Shown one piece after another: positions 53,700 through 62,583 of a stretch of DNA of 64,000 bases. Position numbers and translations under genes: made by a program. The DNA lies in contig JAENYE010000007.1 of NCBI GenBank assembly GCA_016841955.1, forward strand, positions 31,123 through 95,122, read 5' to 3'. The DNA is from Methanobacteriota archaeon (GTDB taxonomy: Archaea; Halobacteriota; Methanomicrobia; Methanomicrobiales; Methanoculleaceae). How positions within the stretch are numbered: the stretch's first letter is position 1; every line of letters starts with the position of its first letter. The notes below the pieces were generated by a model. The model was not told where the DNA came from. It did not search any database and was given only the letters and a program-made list of their open reading frames with translations.

Positions 53700-54145
53700 T
53701 CATCACGCGGATATCGCGGTTCGTCTCCAACTTCCAGAACCTCGTGGCGCTCTTTGCCGGTGCGTGCATCATCATCTCCCTCGCCGGCATCCTCTCCCTG
53801 CCGCTCGGATTCGAGGAGCAGCAGCTCTACCCGAAGACGCTCGACCCCGCAAGTTCGCTCTACCCCTACGACCGGGGAGGAGTGCCGTTCGGCACAACGG
53901 AGGTCGTCGTCCAGTACCCGGAGAACTCGCCCTACGCGGGCTACGTCACCGCTTACTTAACACCGCTCTCGCAGTACCTTGCGGACCACACGCACTACCT
54001 CGGCACGACGATCGTCGCCCATCCGGGAGGGATCATCGACGAGATCCTCTACAACACCCGGGGGCTCGATACGGTCGTCGAGACGAGCATCCTCTTTGCA
54101 GCGTTTGCGATCGCCTCGTACCTCTACCGGAGGGAGGCAAAATGA
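53693..54145 (+). CDS. ehaF: Eha subunit F (membrane)
   Basis: A 150-residue protein from GTG 53693. A first helix (LVALFAGACIIISLAGILSL) is followed by a long polar loop of about 80 residues that probably lies outside, then GIIDEILYNTRGLDTVVETS and a last helix. The R-x-L-D-T-x-x-E motif resembles the end of MbhE/MrpA subunits, a region involved in ion translocation. Overlaps both neighbours. Confidence 0.72.
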   Translation: MLIITRISRFVSNFQNLVALFAGACIIISLAGILSLPLGFEEQQLYPKTLDPASSLYPYDRGGVPFGTTEVVVQYPENSPYAGYVTAYLTPLSQYLADHTHYLGTTIVAHPGGIIDEILYNTRGLDTVVETSILFAAFAIASYLYRREAK

Positions 54146-54741
54146 TCCCCGATTACTCGATCGGCCTCCTCGTGGCGTTCGCGTCGGCGGGAGTCGCGTT
54201 CTTTGCCCTGATGCGGGAGACCGACGGCCTCCACCGCCTGCTGCTCACGGACCTCATCGAGGTCGTCACCCTCGCGTTCATCGCGCTGGTCGGCACCGAC
54301 CTTGCGGAAGCCCTCATCCTTCCGGGCCTCGTGGTGGGGGTCTCCGAGCTGATCGCGCTCTCCGAGATCTACCGGGTCAAGGAAGGCTACGTCCGGCCGC
54401 CGGCGGCCGGCCTGCGGATCGAGGTGATGGAGAGCGCTCCCGGCATACTCGCCGCGATCCTCGTCGTCTACGGTATCGTCCTCTCCGGGTTCTCCGGCGG
54501 CGCCGTCGCCGGCCTCGGCGTGATCTTCTACTTCCTCTGCCGCGACCATAGCGAGCGGTTCGAGCTGATCGAGACGGCGAGCGGCTACTCGTGGGTGTTC
54601 TGGATCGTCGCGTTCTTCGTCTTCATGCTCCTCCCACAGTACTGGTTCTTCGCGGTCATGCTCGCGGGATCGGCGATCCTCGTCAAAGTCCTGGCCAAGA
54701 TGTCGCTCATCGGCACCATGCGGGGTGGTCCGAATGCCTGA
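54142..54741 (+). CDS. ehaG: Eha subunit G (membrane)
   Basis: A 199-residue membrane protein from ATG 54142 with about six helices (FASAGVAFFALMRETDG, LIEVVTLAFIALVGTDLAEA, AAILVVYGIVLSGFSGGAVA, WIVAFFVFMLLPQYWFFAVM). The charged D-L-I-E-V and ALILPGLVVG pattern suggests an ion-pathway subunit. Assigned by order and length in the Eha train. Confidence 0.73.
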   Translation: MIPDYSIGLLVAFASAGVAFFALMRETDGLHRLLLTDLIEVVTLAFIALVGTDLAEALILPGLVVGVSELIALSEIYRVKEGYVRPPAAGLRIEVMESAPGILAAILVVYGIVLSGFSGGAVAGLGVIFYFLCRDHSERFELIETASGYSWVFWIVAFFVFMLLPQYWFFAVMLAGSAILVKVLAKMSLIGTMRGGPNA

Positions 54742-55387
54742 GATCGGCGGAAGCGACCTTTTCGTGCTGGAGTTCGGGGATATCCTCCACTACTACAGCC
54801 CCTACACCCTCACGCTCTTCCTGCTCGCGCTGATCTTTACGGGCCTCGCCATCCTGAGCAGGCCCGAAGGGCAGGTCGACATAGCGTTCGGGGGGGACGC
54901 CTACTACGCGAAGGAGACCGCCGTCTCAGAGATGCGCTTTCGGCGGTTCATGACGATCGCGTGCGGCCTCGCGACGATGGGAGCGATGGGGAGCGGGGAT
55001 ATCTTCAACTTCACGCTCTTTGCCTCGCTCGTCGGGATCACGAACGTCGGCATCGTCGCGGCGGTGAAAAGCCGCCACGTCCTCGATGCCGCGTACGAAT
55101 ACGGCATCGTCGCCATGGTCGCCACCCTGCCGCTCTTCGGGGGCGCCGCGCTGATCCTCGCGACCACCGGCACGCTCTCGATACCGGCTCTTGCGGCAGG
55201 CGCCATCGCGGTCCCGCCGGTGGGCAAAGCCCTCCTCGCACTCGGCGTCATCGGAGAGGGGATGGCGCCGTTCTACGCGGCAAAGGCCGAGATGTTCCGG
55301 GCGCCGGGCGCCCCCTACGTCATCATGTGCTCCCTCTCATCGCTGTTGATCTTCCTGCGCGTCGTGGAGATTGCCATAACCATCTGA
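54734..55387 (+). CDS. ehaH: Eha subunit H, antiporter-like (membrane)
   Basis: A 217-residue membrane protein from ATG 54734 (the GTG at 54725 is alternative), overlapping ehaG by 8 nt. It resembles a shortened NuoN/MrpD-type antiporter subunit: ATMGAMGSGDIFNFTLFASL, the central Lys-bearing segment PVGKALLALGVIGEGMAPFY and SSLLIFLRVVEIAITI. It probably carries part of the Na+ or H+ path that drives ferredoxin reduction. Confidence 0.78.
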   Translation: MPEIGGSDLFVLEFGDILHYYSPYTLTLFLLALIFTGLAILSRPEGQVDIAFGGDAYYAKETAVSEMRFRRFMTIACGLATMGAMGSGDIFNFTLFASLVGITNVGIVAAVKSRHVLDAAYEYGIVAMVATLPLFGGAALILATTGTLSIPALAAGAIAVPPVGKALLALGVIGEGMAPFYAAKAEMFRAPGAPYVIMCSLSSLLIFLRVVEIAITI

Positions 55388-55392
55388 TAACC

Positions 55393-55596
55393 ATGAAGAG
55401 AAAGACGGTTTCCCTGGGACTCGCGGCATCGGCCACCGTTATCGTCGCCGCATGGGCGGCGCTGGCGGCAGCCCTCATCCCGCTCTGGGCGGCGGAGACA
55501 GCCATCGTGATCGCCTTCCCGGCACTGGTCATCTTCCTGGGGCTCTGGTGGCGGGCCCCGGGCGGAGAAGAGGATATCCCGTTCATAGGATACTGA
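55393..55596 (+). CDS. ehaI: Eha subunit I (membrane)
   Basis: A 67-residue protein from ATG 55393, 5 nt after ehaH. Two helices (LAASATVIVAAWAALAAALI and TAIVIAFPALVIFLGLWW) and an acidic end (GGEEDIPFIGY). Assigned by order and length only. Confidence 0.65.
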   Translation: MKRKTVSLGLAASATVIVAAWAALAAALIPLWAAETAIVIAFPALVIFLGLWWRAPGGEEDIPFIGY

Positions 55597-55597
55597 C

Positions 55598-56443
55598 ATG
55601 ATCGAGTACCTGGTATTTGCAGCAGCGTTCGGACTCCTCCTGCTGGGGCTCCACCGGAAAGTCATCGCACGGGTACAGATGCGGCCCGGGCCTCCCGTCT
55701 GGCAGGAGATCTTACACGCCCTGAAGTTCTCGTTCAAGAGCACCTGGATCCCGAAGACGGCAAGCGCCGCGCTCTACGTAGGGGTCGTGCTCGTCGGCAT
55801 CGGTATATGGAGCGCAGCGCTCTTCATCGTCCTTGCCGGCGAGAGCATCCTGATCCTCTTTGCGATCTACATGCTCCACAAGGTCGTGGAGCACGGGTTC
55901 GGGCTCTCGTCGGGATCGCCCTACGGGAAGTTCGGCGGTGTCCGGTCGGTCATATCCGCGGCCTCCGAGATCCCGCTCTTCGTCACGATCGCCGCGATCT
56001 ACCTCTTCACGGGATCGCTCCTCCTGCGGGATATCACCGCTTATCAGGCAGTCCACGGGCCGTTCCTCCTGATAGCGCCGCCTGTTGCGATAGCCATGTA
56101 TCTCGTGATCCTCTCGAAGCTGCCCTACGGGCCCTTCTCCATCGTCGAGAGCAAAGAACTCGTGAGCGGCTACAAGACTGAGCACTTCGGGGTCTGGCGG
56201 GCGGGGATCTCCGTCATCGACGGGCTCAAGACGTTCGTGCTCCTCTACGCCTTCGTCGCGATCTTCGTCGGGGCCGTGCCGTTCTGGGCGGCGCTCGTCA
56301 TCATGGCCGTAATTCTTGTATCGCTCTCGTTCGTATGCGCGATAACGCCCATGCTCTCGCCGTTTGACAGCGTCACCATCCAGGGGCTCATCACCGGGCT
56401 GATGCTTGCCTACGTCGGATACCTGTGGTGGGTGATGCCATGA
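55598..56443 (+). CDS. ehaJ: Eha subunit J, NuoH-like membrane subunit
   Basis: A 281-residue membrane protein of the NuoH/EchB/HyfC family, which docks the hydrogenase arm on the membrane. The N-terminal motif RVQMRPGPPVWQEILHALKF is diagnostic, with about eight helices and charged loops (SIVESKELVSGYKTEHFGVW) as in the quinone-cavity loop of NuoH. Directly adjacent to its neighbours; downstream overlap with the next gene is ATGA. Confidence 0.9.
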   Translation: MIEYLVFAAAFGLLLLGLHRKVIARVQMRPGPPVWQEILHALKFSFKSTWIPKTASAALYVGVVLVGIGIWSAALFIVLAGESILILFAIYMLHKVVEHGFGLSSGSPYGKFGGVRSVISAASEIPLFVTIAAIYLFTGSLLLRDITAYQAVHGPFLLIAPPVAIAMYLVILSKLPYGPFSIVESKELVSGYKTEHFGVWRAGISVIDGLKTFVLLYAFVAIFVGAVPFWAALVIMAVILVSLSFVCAITPMLSPFDSVTIQGLITGLMLAYVGYLWWVMP

Positions 56444-56682
56444 TCCGCGAACTGGTGCTGTTCGGAGGGGCAACGTACCTCGTCATAGCCCTGGTGCAGT
56501 GGCTCCAGAACGGGACGGTCCGGGGCGAGGCGGTGGTCCTCGCCGCGGTCCTCGTGGCCCTCTCCCTCGTCCACCGCGCCTCGAACGAGGAGCGGCTCAA
56601 GAGGATCGAGACGGCGGGGCTCTGGCTGGCGGTCGCCCTCTTCGTCGGCTACGCTCTTCTGAAAGCGGGGGGATACGCATGA
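56440..56682 (+). CDS. ehaL: Eha subunit L or K (small membrane subunit)
   Basis: An 80-residue protein from ATG 56440 with helices VLFGGATYLVIALVQWLQ, AVVLAAVLVALSLVH and ETAGLWLAVALFVGYALL, separated by a basic RASNEERLKR loop. Only one gene lies here, while other Eha clusters have two (K and L), so the letter is uncertain. Confidence 0.6.
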   Translation: MIRELVLFGGATYLVIALVQWLQNGTVRGEAVVLAAVLVALSLVHRASNEERLKRIETAGLWLAVALFVGYALLKAGGYA

Positions 56683-57071
56683 CCGGGTACCTCTACGAGA
56701 AAGACCTCCGGCAGATGAAGTACAACATCCTGACGAGCACGAAGCACGACGAGGCCGTCCGGGCGATTGCCCAACGCCTCGGGCTGACCGACGCGAAACT
56801 CCGCATGGTGCTGATCCGGCGGTTCGACATGTCCCTGCTCGAGAACCTCGGGTCCCGGTGGGAGATGGGGCAGCAGTACGCGGATAATAACGACGACCCG
56901 GTGGCGGAAGAACTCGGGTGCGAACTCTTCACCCGGTTCGTGCCGCTTGTGGACCCGCAAGTCATGCAGTCGATATGCGATGAGACAAGAGCAATGATAG
57001 GGAACGAATCATCGAGAGACGAAGCGATCGCGAGAGGGAAAGCACGGATCCGGGAGGCGGTCCTCTCATGA
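56679..57071 (+). CDS. ehaM: Eha subunit M (DUF1959, soluble)
   Basis: A 130-residue soluble helical protein of the DUF1959 family, found in Eha clusters: LYEKDLRQMKYNILTSTKHD, VRAIAQRLGLTDAKLRMVLI, and the closing ARGKARIREAVL. Its role in the complex is unknown; it is probably peripheral on the cytoplasmic side. Overlaps both neighbours (ATGA). Confidence 0.85.
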   Translation: MTGYLYEKDLRQMKYNILTSTKHDEAVRAIAQRLGLTDAKLRMVLIRRFDMSLLENLGSRWEMGQQYADNNDDPVAEELGCELFTRFVPLVDPQVMQSICDETRAMIGNESSRDEAIARGKARIREAVLS

Positions 57072-57523
57072 GCATCCTCCAGGATATCAAGAACGCCGTC
57101 CGGTCGAGGTCGATCCACGTCAGTTACGTCGACGTCGGGTCGTGCAACGGCTGCGACATCGAGGTGCTCGCCTGCCTCGCGCCGCGCTACGATATCGAGC
57201 AGTACGGCATCTACGTCCACAACAACCCCCGTGAGGCCGACGTCCTCCTGGTCATCGGCTCCGTCACCCCCCAGTGGGTGGACAAACTCCGCGATATCTG
57301 GGAGAAGATCCCGGAGCCGAAGGTGGCCGTCGCCATCGGGAACTGCCCGATATCGGGGTGCGTCTATGCCCGGAGGGGTACCTTGACGACTCCGCCCGTC
57401 GAGAACTACATACCCATCGCCGCACAGGTGCCGGGTTGCCCGCCCCGCCCGACGGAGATCCTCAATGCCATACTCTCGGTCGCGCCGCTGATATACAAAG
57501 ACTACGAGGAGAAACAGCCATGA
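57068..57523 (+). CDS. ehaN: Eha small [NiFe]-hydrogenase subunit
   Basis: A 151-residue subunit of the NuoB/small-hydrogenase type carrying the proximal 4Fe-4S cluster: DVGSCNGCDIEVLACLAPRY (C-x2-C), GNCPISGCVYARR and VPGCPPRPTEILNAIL give the four ligands. It passes electrons between the Ni-Fe site in EhaO and the polyferredoxin chain. GSCNGCDIE and the GCPPRP motif are highly conserved in this group. Confidence 0.92.
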   Translation: MSILQDIKNAVRSRSIHVSYVDVGSCNGCDIEVLACLAPRYDIEQYGIYVHNNPREADVLLVIGSVTPQWVDKLRDIWEKIPEPKVAVAIGNCPISGCVYARRGTLTTPPVENYIPIAAQVPGCPPRPTEILNAILSVAPLIYKDYEEKQP

Positions 57524-58608
57524 AGAAGACCGTCGATGTATCCATCCCGCTCGGTCCGGTGCACCCCTGCTGGAAAGAACCCGTCCGCCTCAAGTGCGAG
57601 ACGGCTGGCGAGCGGGTGCTCAGGACCGAGGTCGAGCTCGGGTACATGAAAAAAGGGATCGAGCGGATCATGCGTGGCCGCCCCTGGCAGGAGGTGATGT
57701 TCCTTGCGGAACGCGTCTGCGGTATCTGCTCGGTCATCCACAACATGGTCTTCATCGAGACGATGGAGGAGATCAGCGACATCGCGGTCCCGCCGCGGGC
57801 GGCCTACCTCCGGGTCATCGTGAACGAACTCGACCGGATGGCAAGCCACATCCTCGCGAACTTCTCCTACTGCTACACGATCGAGCACGAGACGCTCGCG
57901 ATGTACCTCTTAAACACCCGGGAGACCGTGCTCGACAACCTCGAGCGGATCACGGGCTCGAGGATCAACACCGCCTACATGATCCCGGGCGGGGTCCGGT
58001 TCGACCTCCTGCCGGAGGACGCCGCGGCGATGCTTGCCGATCTCGTGAAGGTGGAGGACGAGATAAGGCGGCATACCAGGATCTTTGAGACCGGCCCTTT
58101 GATCGCTCTCCGGAGCAAGGGGATCGGGGTCATGAGCCGTGAGGAGGCCATCCGCGCCCACACCGTCGGCCCCACGGCCCGGGCGAGCGGTGTCGAGGAG
58201 TCCGACCTGCGCCTCCGCCACCCGACCTACCGGGCGCTGGGTTTCGAGCAGATAACCCGGACCGAGGGCGACAACTTCGCCCGGATCATGGTCAGGTTCC
58301 AGGAGGTCTTCCAGAGCATCGACCTGATCCGGAAGTGCGTGGAGCGTCTTCCCGAAGGCCCCATCCGGGGCGGGGGCCTCTGCAAGGCGGGCGAAGCCTC
58401 GTACAGTGGCGAAGCCCCACGGGGTGAACTGACCTACTCCATAAAGACCGACGAATACGGCAGGGTGCTCGATATCGCGATCCGGACACCGTCGATCATG
58501 AACATTGAGGCCTGCGCCCATTCGATGATCAGGGATGTCACGTCGATCGCCGACGTGACGTCGACGTTCATCAGCAGCGACCCCTGCATCGCGTGCAACG
58601 AGAGGTGA
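57520..58608 (+). CDS. ehaO: Eha large [NiFe]-hydrogenase subunit
   Basis: A 362-residue catalytic subunit. Ni-Fe ligands: Cys67 and Cys70 in ERVCGICSVIHN, and Cys356 and Cys359 in DPCIACNER at the very C-terminus. Since the chain ends right after that motif, no protease-cleaved tail is present, as in some group 4 hydrogenases. It oxidises H2 for low-potential ferredoxin reduction, driven by the ion gradient. Maturation needs Hyp proteins; hypD is in the window at 34.9 kb. ATG 57520 overlaps the ehaN stop. Confidence 0.94.
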   Translation: MKKTVDVSIPLGPVHPCWKEPVRLKCETAGERVLRTEVELGYMKKGIERIMRGRPWQEVMFLAERVCGICSVIHNMVFIETMEEISDIAVPPRAAYLRVIVNELDRMASHILANFSYCYTIEHETLAMYLLNTRETVLDNLERITGSRINTAYMIPGGVRFDLLPEDAAAMLADLVKVEDEIRRHTRIFETGPLIALRSKGIGVMSREEAIRAHTVGPTARASGVEESDLRLRHPTYRALGFEQITRTEGDNFARIMVRFQEVFQSIDLIRKCVERLPEGPIRGGGLCKAGEASYSGEAPRGELTYSIKTDEYGRVLDIAIRTPSIMNIEACAHSMIRDVTSIADVTSTFISSDPCIACNER

Positions 58609-58612
58609 GGAT

Positions 58613-59221
58613 ATGCGATCGATCGTCTACTACGTGCGGGAGTTCCTCCGGCCGGAATGGCTGAAGAAGTTCTTCTTCGCAAAGACCGCGCCACTGGTCA
58701 CACCCTCCTACTTCAAGGACTACCCGTCCCGGACGGAGAAGGAATGCACGGCGTGCCTCTCCTGCATGATGATCTGCCCCGCGCCCGGCGCCATCGCGGT
58801 CCTCCGCAAGAAGGACGGGTGGGAGCCGGAGGTTTACCCGGGCCACTGCATCCGGTGCGGGCTCTGCGTCGAGGCGTGCCCCGAGGGCGTCCTTGCGAGC
58901 GGGCGGATACTCGACGTCACCCGGCGCGATAAAACGGCGTTCTCCTCGTGGTACCGGCTCCAGGTCGACGACACCCTCTGCATGCGGTGCGGGAACTGCT
59001 GCGTCTCCTGTCCGGTCAACCGGCAGGTGGACCCCCAGCTTGCGGGGACCGGGACATCCGCAAGCGACGAGGTGATCATGCGGATCGAGGGCGGCCGGGT
59101 GACGATACTCCACGAAGAGAAGTGCACGGGGTGCAAGACCTGCGAGAACAACTGCCCGAACCGTGCGATCCGGGTCGCCCGCATGGTGGAAGGCGTGCAG
59201 GGGGAGGAAGCGGAGGCATGA
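58613..59221 (+). CDS. ehaP: Eha polyferredoxin
   Basis: A 202-residue cytoplasmic iron-sulfur protein with four cysteine sets: CTACLSCMMICPAPGAI, CIRCGLCVEACPEGVL, CMRCGNCCVSCPVNRQ and CTGCKTCENNCPNRAI, enough for about four 4Fe-4S clusters. It should carry electrons from the hydrogenase to ferredoxin or directly to the formylmethanofuran dehydrogenase whose genes follow. The first two sets are in a NuoI-like arrangement. Its stop overlaps fwdD, linking the hydrogenase and Fwd blocks. Confidence 0.88.
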   Translation: MRSIVYYVREFLRPEWLKKFFFAKTAPLVTPSYFKDYPSRTEKECTACLSCMMICPAPGAIAVLRKKDGWEPEVYPGHCIRCGLCVEACPEGVLASGRILDVTRRDKTAFSSWYRLQVDDTLCMRCGNCCVSCPVNRQVDPQLAGTGTSASDEVIMRIEGGRVTILHEEKCTGCKTCENNCPNRAIRVARMVEGVQGEEAEA

Positions 59222-59607
59222 CGTTTCTCATGATCACCGGGCGGACGGTGAACCAGGGCGTGACCGTCGAGGATAAGACCTCCGCCGCCTACGCGACGGA
59301 GACCTCCACCTGCTTCATGCACGAGTTCGATATGCTGGAACTCGGGCTTGCCGACCACGATACCGTCAGGGTGACCGGGGCCTGCGGGGAGGTCGTCATG
59401 CGGGCCTCCGCATCGGTCGAGGTGGAGATGGGAACCGTCTTTGTGCCGTACGGACCGTACGCAAACCACATCGTCGCTGCCGGCACCCACTCCACCGGGA
59501 TGCCGGACTTCAAGTCCCACGAGGTGGAGATCGAACCGACGGACGAAGAACCGAAGAGGGTTCACGAGCTGATGGAAGACCTGGGAGGCCTGGCTTATGA
59601 TCGTTAA
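59218..59607 (+). CDS. fwdD: formylmethanofuran dehydrogenase subunit D
   Basis: A 129-residue molybdopterin-dinucleotide-binding beta-barrel domain that completes the pterin site of FwdB: FLMITGRTVNQGVTVEDKTS, HEFDMLELGLADHDTVRVTG, and the GPYANHIVAAGTHSTGMPDF loop near the pterin. It overlaps ehaP by 4 nt (ATGA) and fwdB by 11 nt. The complex makes formylmethanofuran from CO2, the first step of methanogenesis. Confidence 0.93.
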   Translation: MTFLMITGRTVNQGVTVEDKTSAAYATETSTCFMHEFDMLELGLADHDTVRVTGACGEVVMRASASVEVEMGTVFVPYGPYANHIVAAGTHSTGMPDFKSHEVEIEPTDEEPKRVHELMEDLGGLAYDR

Positions 59608-60886
59608 GGACGCGGTCTGCCCCTTCTGCGGATGCCTCTGCGACGACATCGAGGTGGAAGTGGAGGATGACAGGGTAGTCGCCGTCACCAACGCCTGCGA
59701 ACTCGGTACAACGAAGTTCATGGGCGAAAAAAGGCTCAAAGGGCCGATCCTGCGCGACGGGGACGAGTGGAAGGATATCACCTGTGATGAGGCGATCCGG
59801 TATGCCGCCGATATGCTCCTCTCCGCCGAACGCCCGCTCCTCTACGGGTGGAGCGGCACCCACGGGGAGGCCCAGTGCGTGGGGGTGCACATGGCCGAGC
59901 TCGTGCGGGGCGTGATCGACAACACCTCCTCGGTCTGCCACGGGCCGTCGATCCTCGCCATCCAGGAGGTCGGGCACCCGGGATGCACGCTCGGGGTGGT
60001 GAAGAACCGGGCGGACCTCGTGATCTACTGGGGGTCGAACCCGATCGACGCCCACCCCCGCCACCTCTCCCGGTACACGCGCTACGCGGAGGGGTTCTTC
60101 CTCGAGAACGCCTTCCGCGACCGGAAGGTGATCGTCGTCGACGTCAGGAAGACCGAGACCGCGAACATCGCCGACGAGTTCGTGCGGATCAAGCCCGGCG
60201 GGGACTACGCGGTCCTCTCCGCGCTCCGGGCGATCGTCCAGGGGAAGACGGAGACGATCCCGCGTACGGTCGCGGGCGTCACCCGGGAGCAGCTTATCAG
60301 GGTGGCGAACCTCTGCAAGAGTGCGAAGTTCGGGGCGGTCTACTTCGGGCTCGGGCTCACGATGACCCGGGGGAAGTACAAGAACATCCGGAACGCCATC
60401 GAACTCGTCTCGGAGCTGAGCCGGCACACGAAGTTCACCATCTCGGCGATGCGGGGCCACTACAACGTTTACGGGTCCAACGAAGTGAACACCTGGATGA
60501 CCGGCTACCCCTTCGGGATCGACTTCTCCCGGGGGATCGCCTTCTACAACCCCGGGGAGACGACAGCGGTGGATGTCCTGGCCCGGAAAGAGTGCGATGC
60601 GGCGCTGATCGTCGGGAGCGACCCGGCCGCCCACTTCCCGCGCCGGTGTCTCGAGCACCTCGCCGATATACCGGTGGTCCAGCTCGACCCCTACCCGAAC
60701 GCCACCACCGCGTTCTGCAACGTCCAGATCCCGGTGGCGGTGACCGGGATCGACGCGGAGGGGACGGCCTACCGGATGGACGGGGTGCCGATCCGGACGA
60801 GGAAGGTCCTCTCCACCGATTACCTGTCCGATCGGGAGGTCCTCTCCCGGATGTACGCGCTGATGCAGGAGGCGCAAGAGCGATGA
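59597..60886 (+). CDS. fwdB: formylmethanofuran dehydrogenase subunit B (catalytic)
   Basis: A 429-residue W/Mo enzyme that reduces CO2 to formate inside the complex. A 4Fe-4S site is at the N-terminus (CPFCGCLCDDIEV plus Cys in NACELG). The metal ligand is Cys114 in TSSVCHGPSIL; it is coded by TGC, so this is the cysteine, not selenocysteine, form. Pterin-binding stretches include VIYWGSNPIDAHPRH and ALIVGSDPAAHFPRRC. Tungsten versus molybdenum cannot be decided from sequence. Confidence 0.95.
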   Translation: MIVKDAVCPFCGCLCDDIEVEVEDDRVVAVTNACELGTTKFMGEKRLKGPILRDGDEWKDITCDEAIRYAADMLLSAERPLLYGWSGTHGEAQCVGVHMAELVRGVIDNTSSVCHGPSILAIQEVGHPGCTLGVVKNRADLVIYWGSNPIDAHPRHLSRYTRYAEGFFLENAFRDRKVIVVDVRKTETANIADEFVRIKPGGDYAVLSALRAIVQGKTETIPRTVAGVTREQLIRVANLCKSAKFGAVYFGLGLTMTRGKYKNIRNAIELVSELSRHTKFTISAMRGHYNVYGSNEVNTWMTGYPFGIDFSRGIAFYNPGETTAVDVLARKECDAALIVGSDPAAHFPRRCLEHLADIPVVQLDPYPNATTAFCNVQIPVAVTGIDAEGTAYRMDGVPIRTRKVLSTDYLSDREVLSRMYALMQEAQER

Positions 60887-62583
60887 CCGAACTCCTGGTG
60901 AAGAACGCCTGTGTGATCGACCCTCTCCGGGGCATCAACGCCGAGACGATGGATATCGCCATCCGCGACGGGAAGATCGTCGAGGAGGTGAGCGATGCGG
61001 CGGAGGTGATCGACGCCCGCGGCATGCTCACTCTGCCGGGCGGGGTCGATTCCCACACCCATATCTGCGGGACGAAGGTGAACTTCGGGAGATACATGAG
61101 CCCCGAGGATATGCGGGCCGGCAGGACGCCCCGGCGCGGGCCGCTGCACTCCACGTCCGGCTACAGCGTCCCGACGACCTACGGCAACAGCTACCGCTAC
61201 AGCGTGATGGGCTACACCACCCTGCTCGAGGGCGCGATGGCGCCGCTCGAGGCCCGCCACACCCACGAGGAGTTCATCTACACCCCCCTCCAGGACACGA
61301 TGGCAAACACCCTCTTCGACGGAAACTGGGGGATCATGGAGGCGATCCGCGACGGCGACACGAAGAGGGTCGCGGCCATCATCGCCTGGACGCTCCGGGC
61401 GGTGAAGGGGTTCGGCGTCAAGCTCACGAACCCCGGCGGCACCGAGGCCTGGCAGTGGGGCAAGAACGTCTCCTGCATCAGGGACCCGGTGCCCTACTTC
61501 GAGGTGACGCCCGCGGAGATCATCCGGTCGATCGTCGAGGCGAACGAACTCCTCGGCCTCCCGCACTCCGTCCACCTGCACTGCAACAACCTGGGTACTC
61601 CGGGGAACTACACCTGCACGCTCGGGTCGCTCGGCCTCATCCCGGACCTGAACAAAAAGCGGCAGACACTGTATGCCACCCACGTCCAGTTCCACGCCTA
61701 CGGCGGGTCGGGGTGGAAGGATTTCTGCTCGAAGAGCGAGCCGATCGCGCGGTTCGTCGACATGCGCCCGCAGATCGTCATGGACATGGGGCAGGTGATG
61801 TTCGGCCGGACGACGACGATGACCGCCGACGGGCCGATGGAGTTCAACCTCTACCGCCTCCACCACGAGAAGTGGAGCAACCACGACGTGGAGCTCGAGA
61901 CCGGTTCCGGGATCATCCCGGTCATCTACCGGCGCAAGAACCTGGTCAACTCGATCATGTGGGCGATCGGCCTTGAGCTCGCGCTCCTCACCAAAAGCCC
62001 CTGGCAGTGCCTGCTCACGACGGATAATCCGAACGGGGCGCCGTTCGTCAAATACCCGGAGATCATCGCCCTCCTGATGAGCAAGAAGTACCGCGATGCC
62101 GAGTTCGCCACAATCCACCCCGATACTGCGGCAAGGGTGCCCCTCCCGGCGATCGAGCGGGAACTGGACTGGTACGAGATCGCGGTGATGACCCGGGCCG
62201 GCCAGGCGAAGGCGCTCGGGATCCAGGACCTCGGGAAGGGCCATCTCGGGCCGGGCGCCGATGCGGACGTCGCCATCTACCCGCTCCGGATCGACGAGGT
62301 CGACCCGGCAACCGACTACCAGAAAGTGATCGATGCGTTCAGCCGGACCGAGTACACGATCAAGCGGGGCAGGGTCGTCGCCCGGAGGGGCGAGTGCCTG
62401 ATCGACGGGAGCAACGCCACGTTCTGGGTCCGGCCGAAGGTCTCCGAGAACTACGATATGGGAAAAGACCCGGACTTCATCGAGAAGTTCGACCGCTACT
62501 ACACCGTCCGGATGAGGAACTACCCGGTGCAGGAGGAGTACCTGAACCGGAACCGGTGCATCGAGACGGAGGCGAGGATATGA
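60883..62583 (+). CDS. fwdA: formylmethanofuran dehydrogenase subunit A (amidohydrolase)
   Basis: A 566-residue dinuclear-zinc amidohydrolase that condenses formate with methanofuran. Zinc ligands: GGVDSHTHICGTKVNFG (H-x-H), HSVHLHCNNLG and the THVQFHAYGG His; the catalytic Asp is in TTDNPNGAPF. The N-terminus (LLVKNACVIDPLRGI) is typical. Formate made by FwdB reaches it by an internal tunnel in known structures. The same frame is open far upstream into fwdB, but ATG 60883 overlaps the fwdB stop and fits the family start. Confidence 0.96.
   Translation: MTELLVKNACVIDPLRGINAETMDIAIRDGKIVEEVSDAAEVIDARGMLTLPGGVDSHTHICGTKVNFGRYMSPEDMRAGRTPRRGPLHSTSGYSVPTTYGNSYRYSVMGYTTLLEGAMAPLEARHTHEEFIYTPLQDTMANTLFDGNWGIMEAIRDGDTKRVAAIIAWTLRAVKGFGVKLTNPGGTEAWQWGKNVSCIRDPVPYFEVTPAEIIRSIVEANELLGLPHSVHLHCNNLGTPGNYTCTLGSLGLIPDLNKKRQTLYATHVQFHAYGGSGWKDFCSKSEPIARFVDMRPQIVMDMGQVMFGRTTTMTADGPMEFNLYRLHHEKWSNHDVELETGSGIIPVIYRRKNLVNSIMWAIGLELALLTKSPWQCLLTTDNPNGAPFVKYPEIIALLMSKKYRDAEFATIHPDTAARVPLPAIERELDWYEIAVMTRAGQAKALGIQDLGKGHLGPGADADVAIYPLRIDEVDPATDYQKVIDAFSRTEYTIKRGRVVARRGECLIDGSNATFWVRPKVSENYDMGKDPDFIEKFDRYYTVRMRNYPVQEEYLNRNRCIETEARI

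Noticed and set aside
59848..60882. Long 5' extension of fwdA
   Set aside because: The extension is Arg/Gly/Pro-rich and overlaps fwdB in another frame; the family start is at ATG 60883, which overlaps the fwdB stop.
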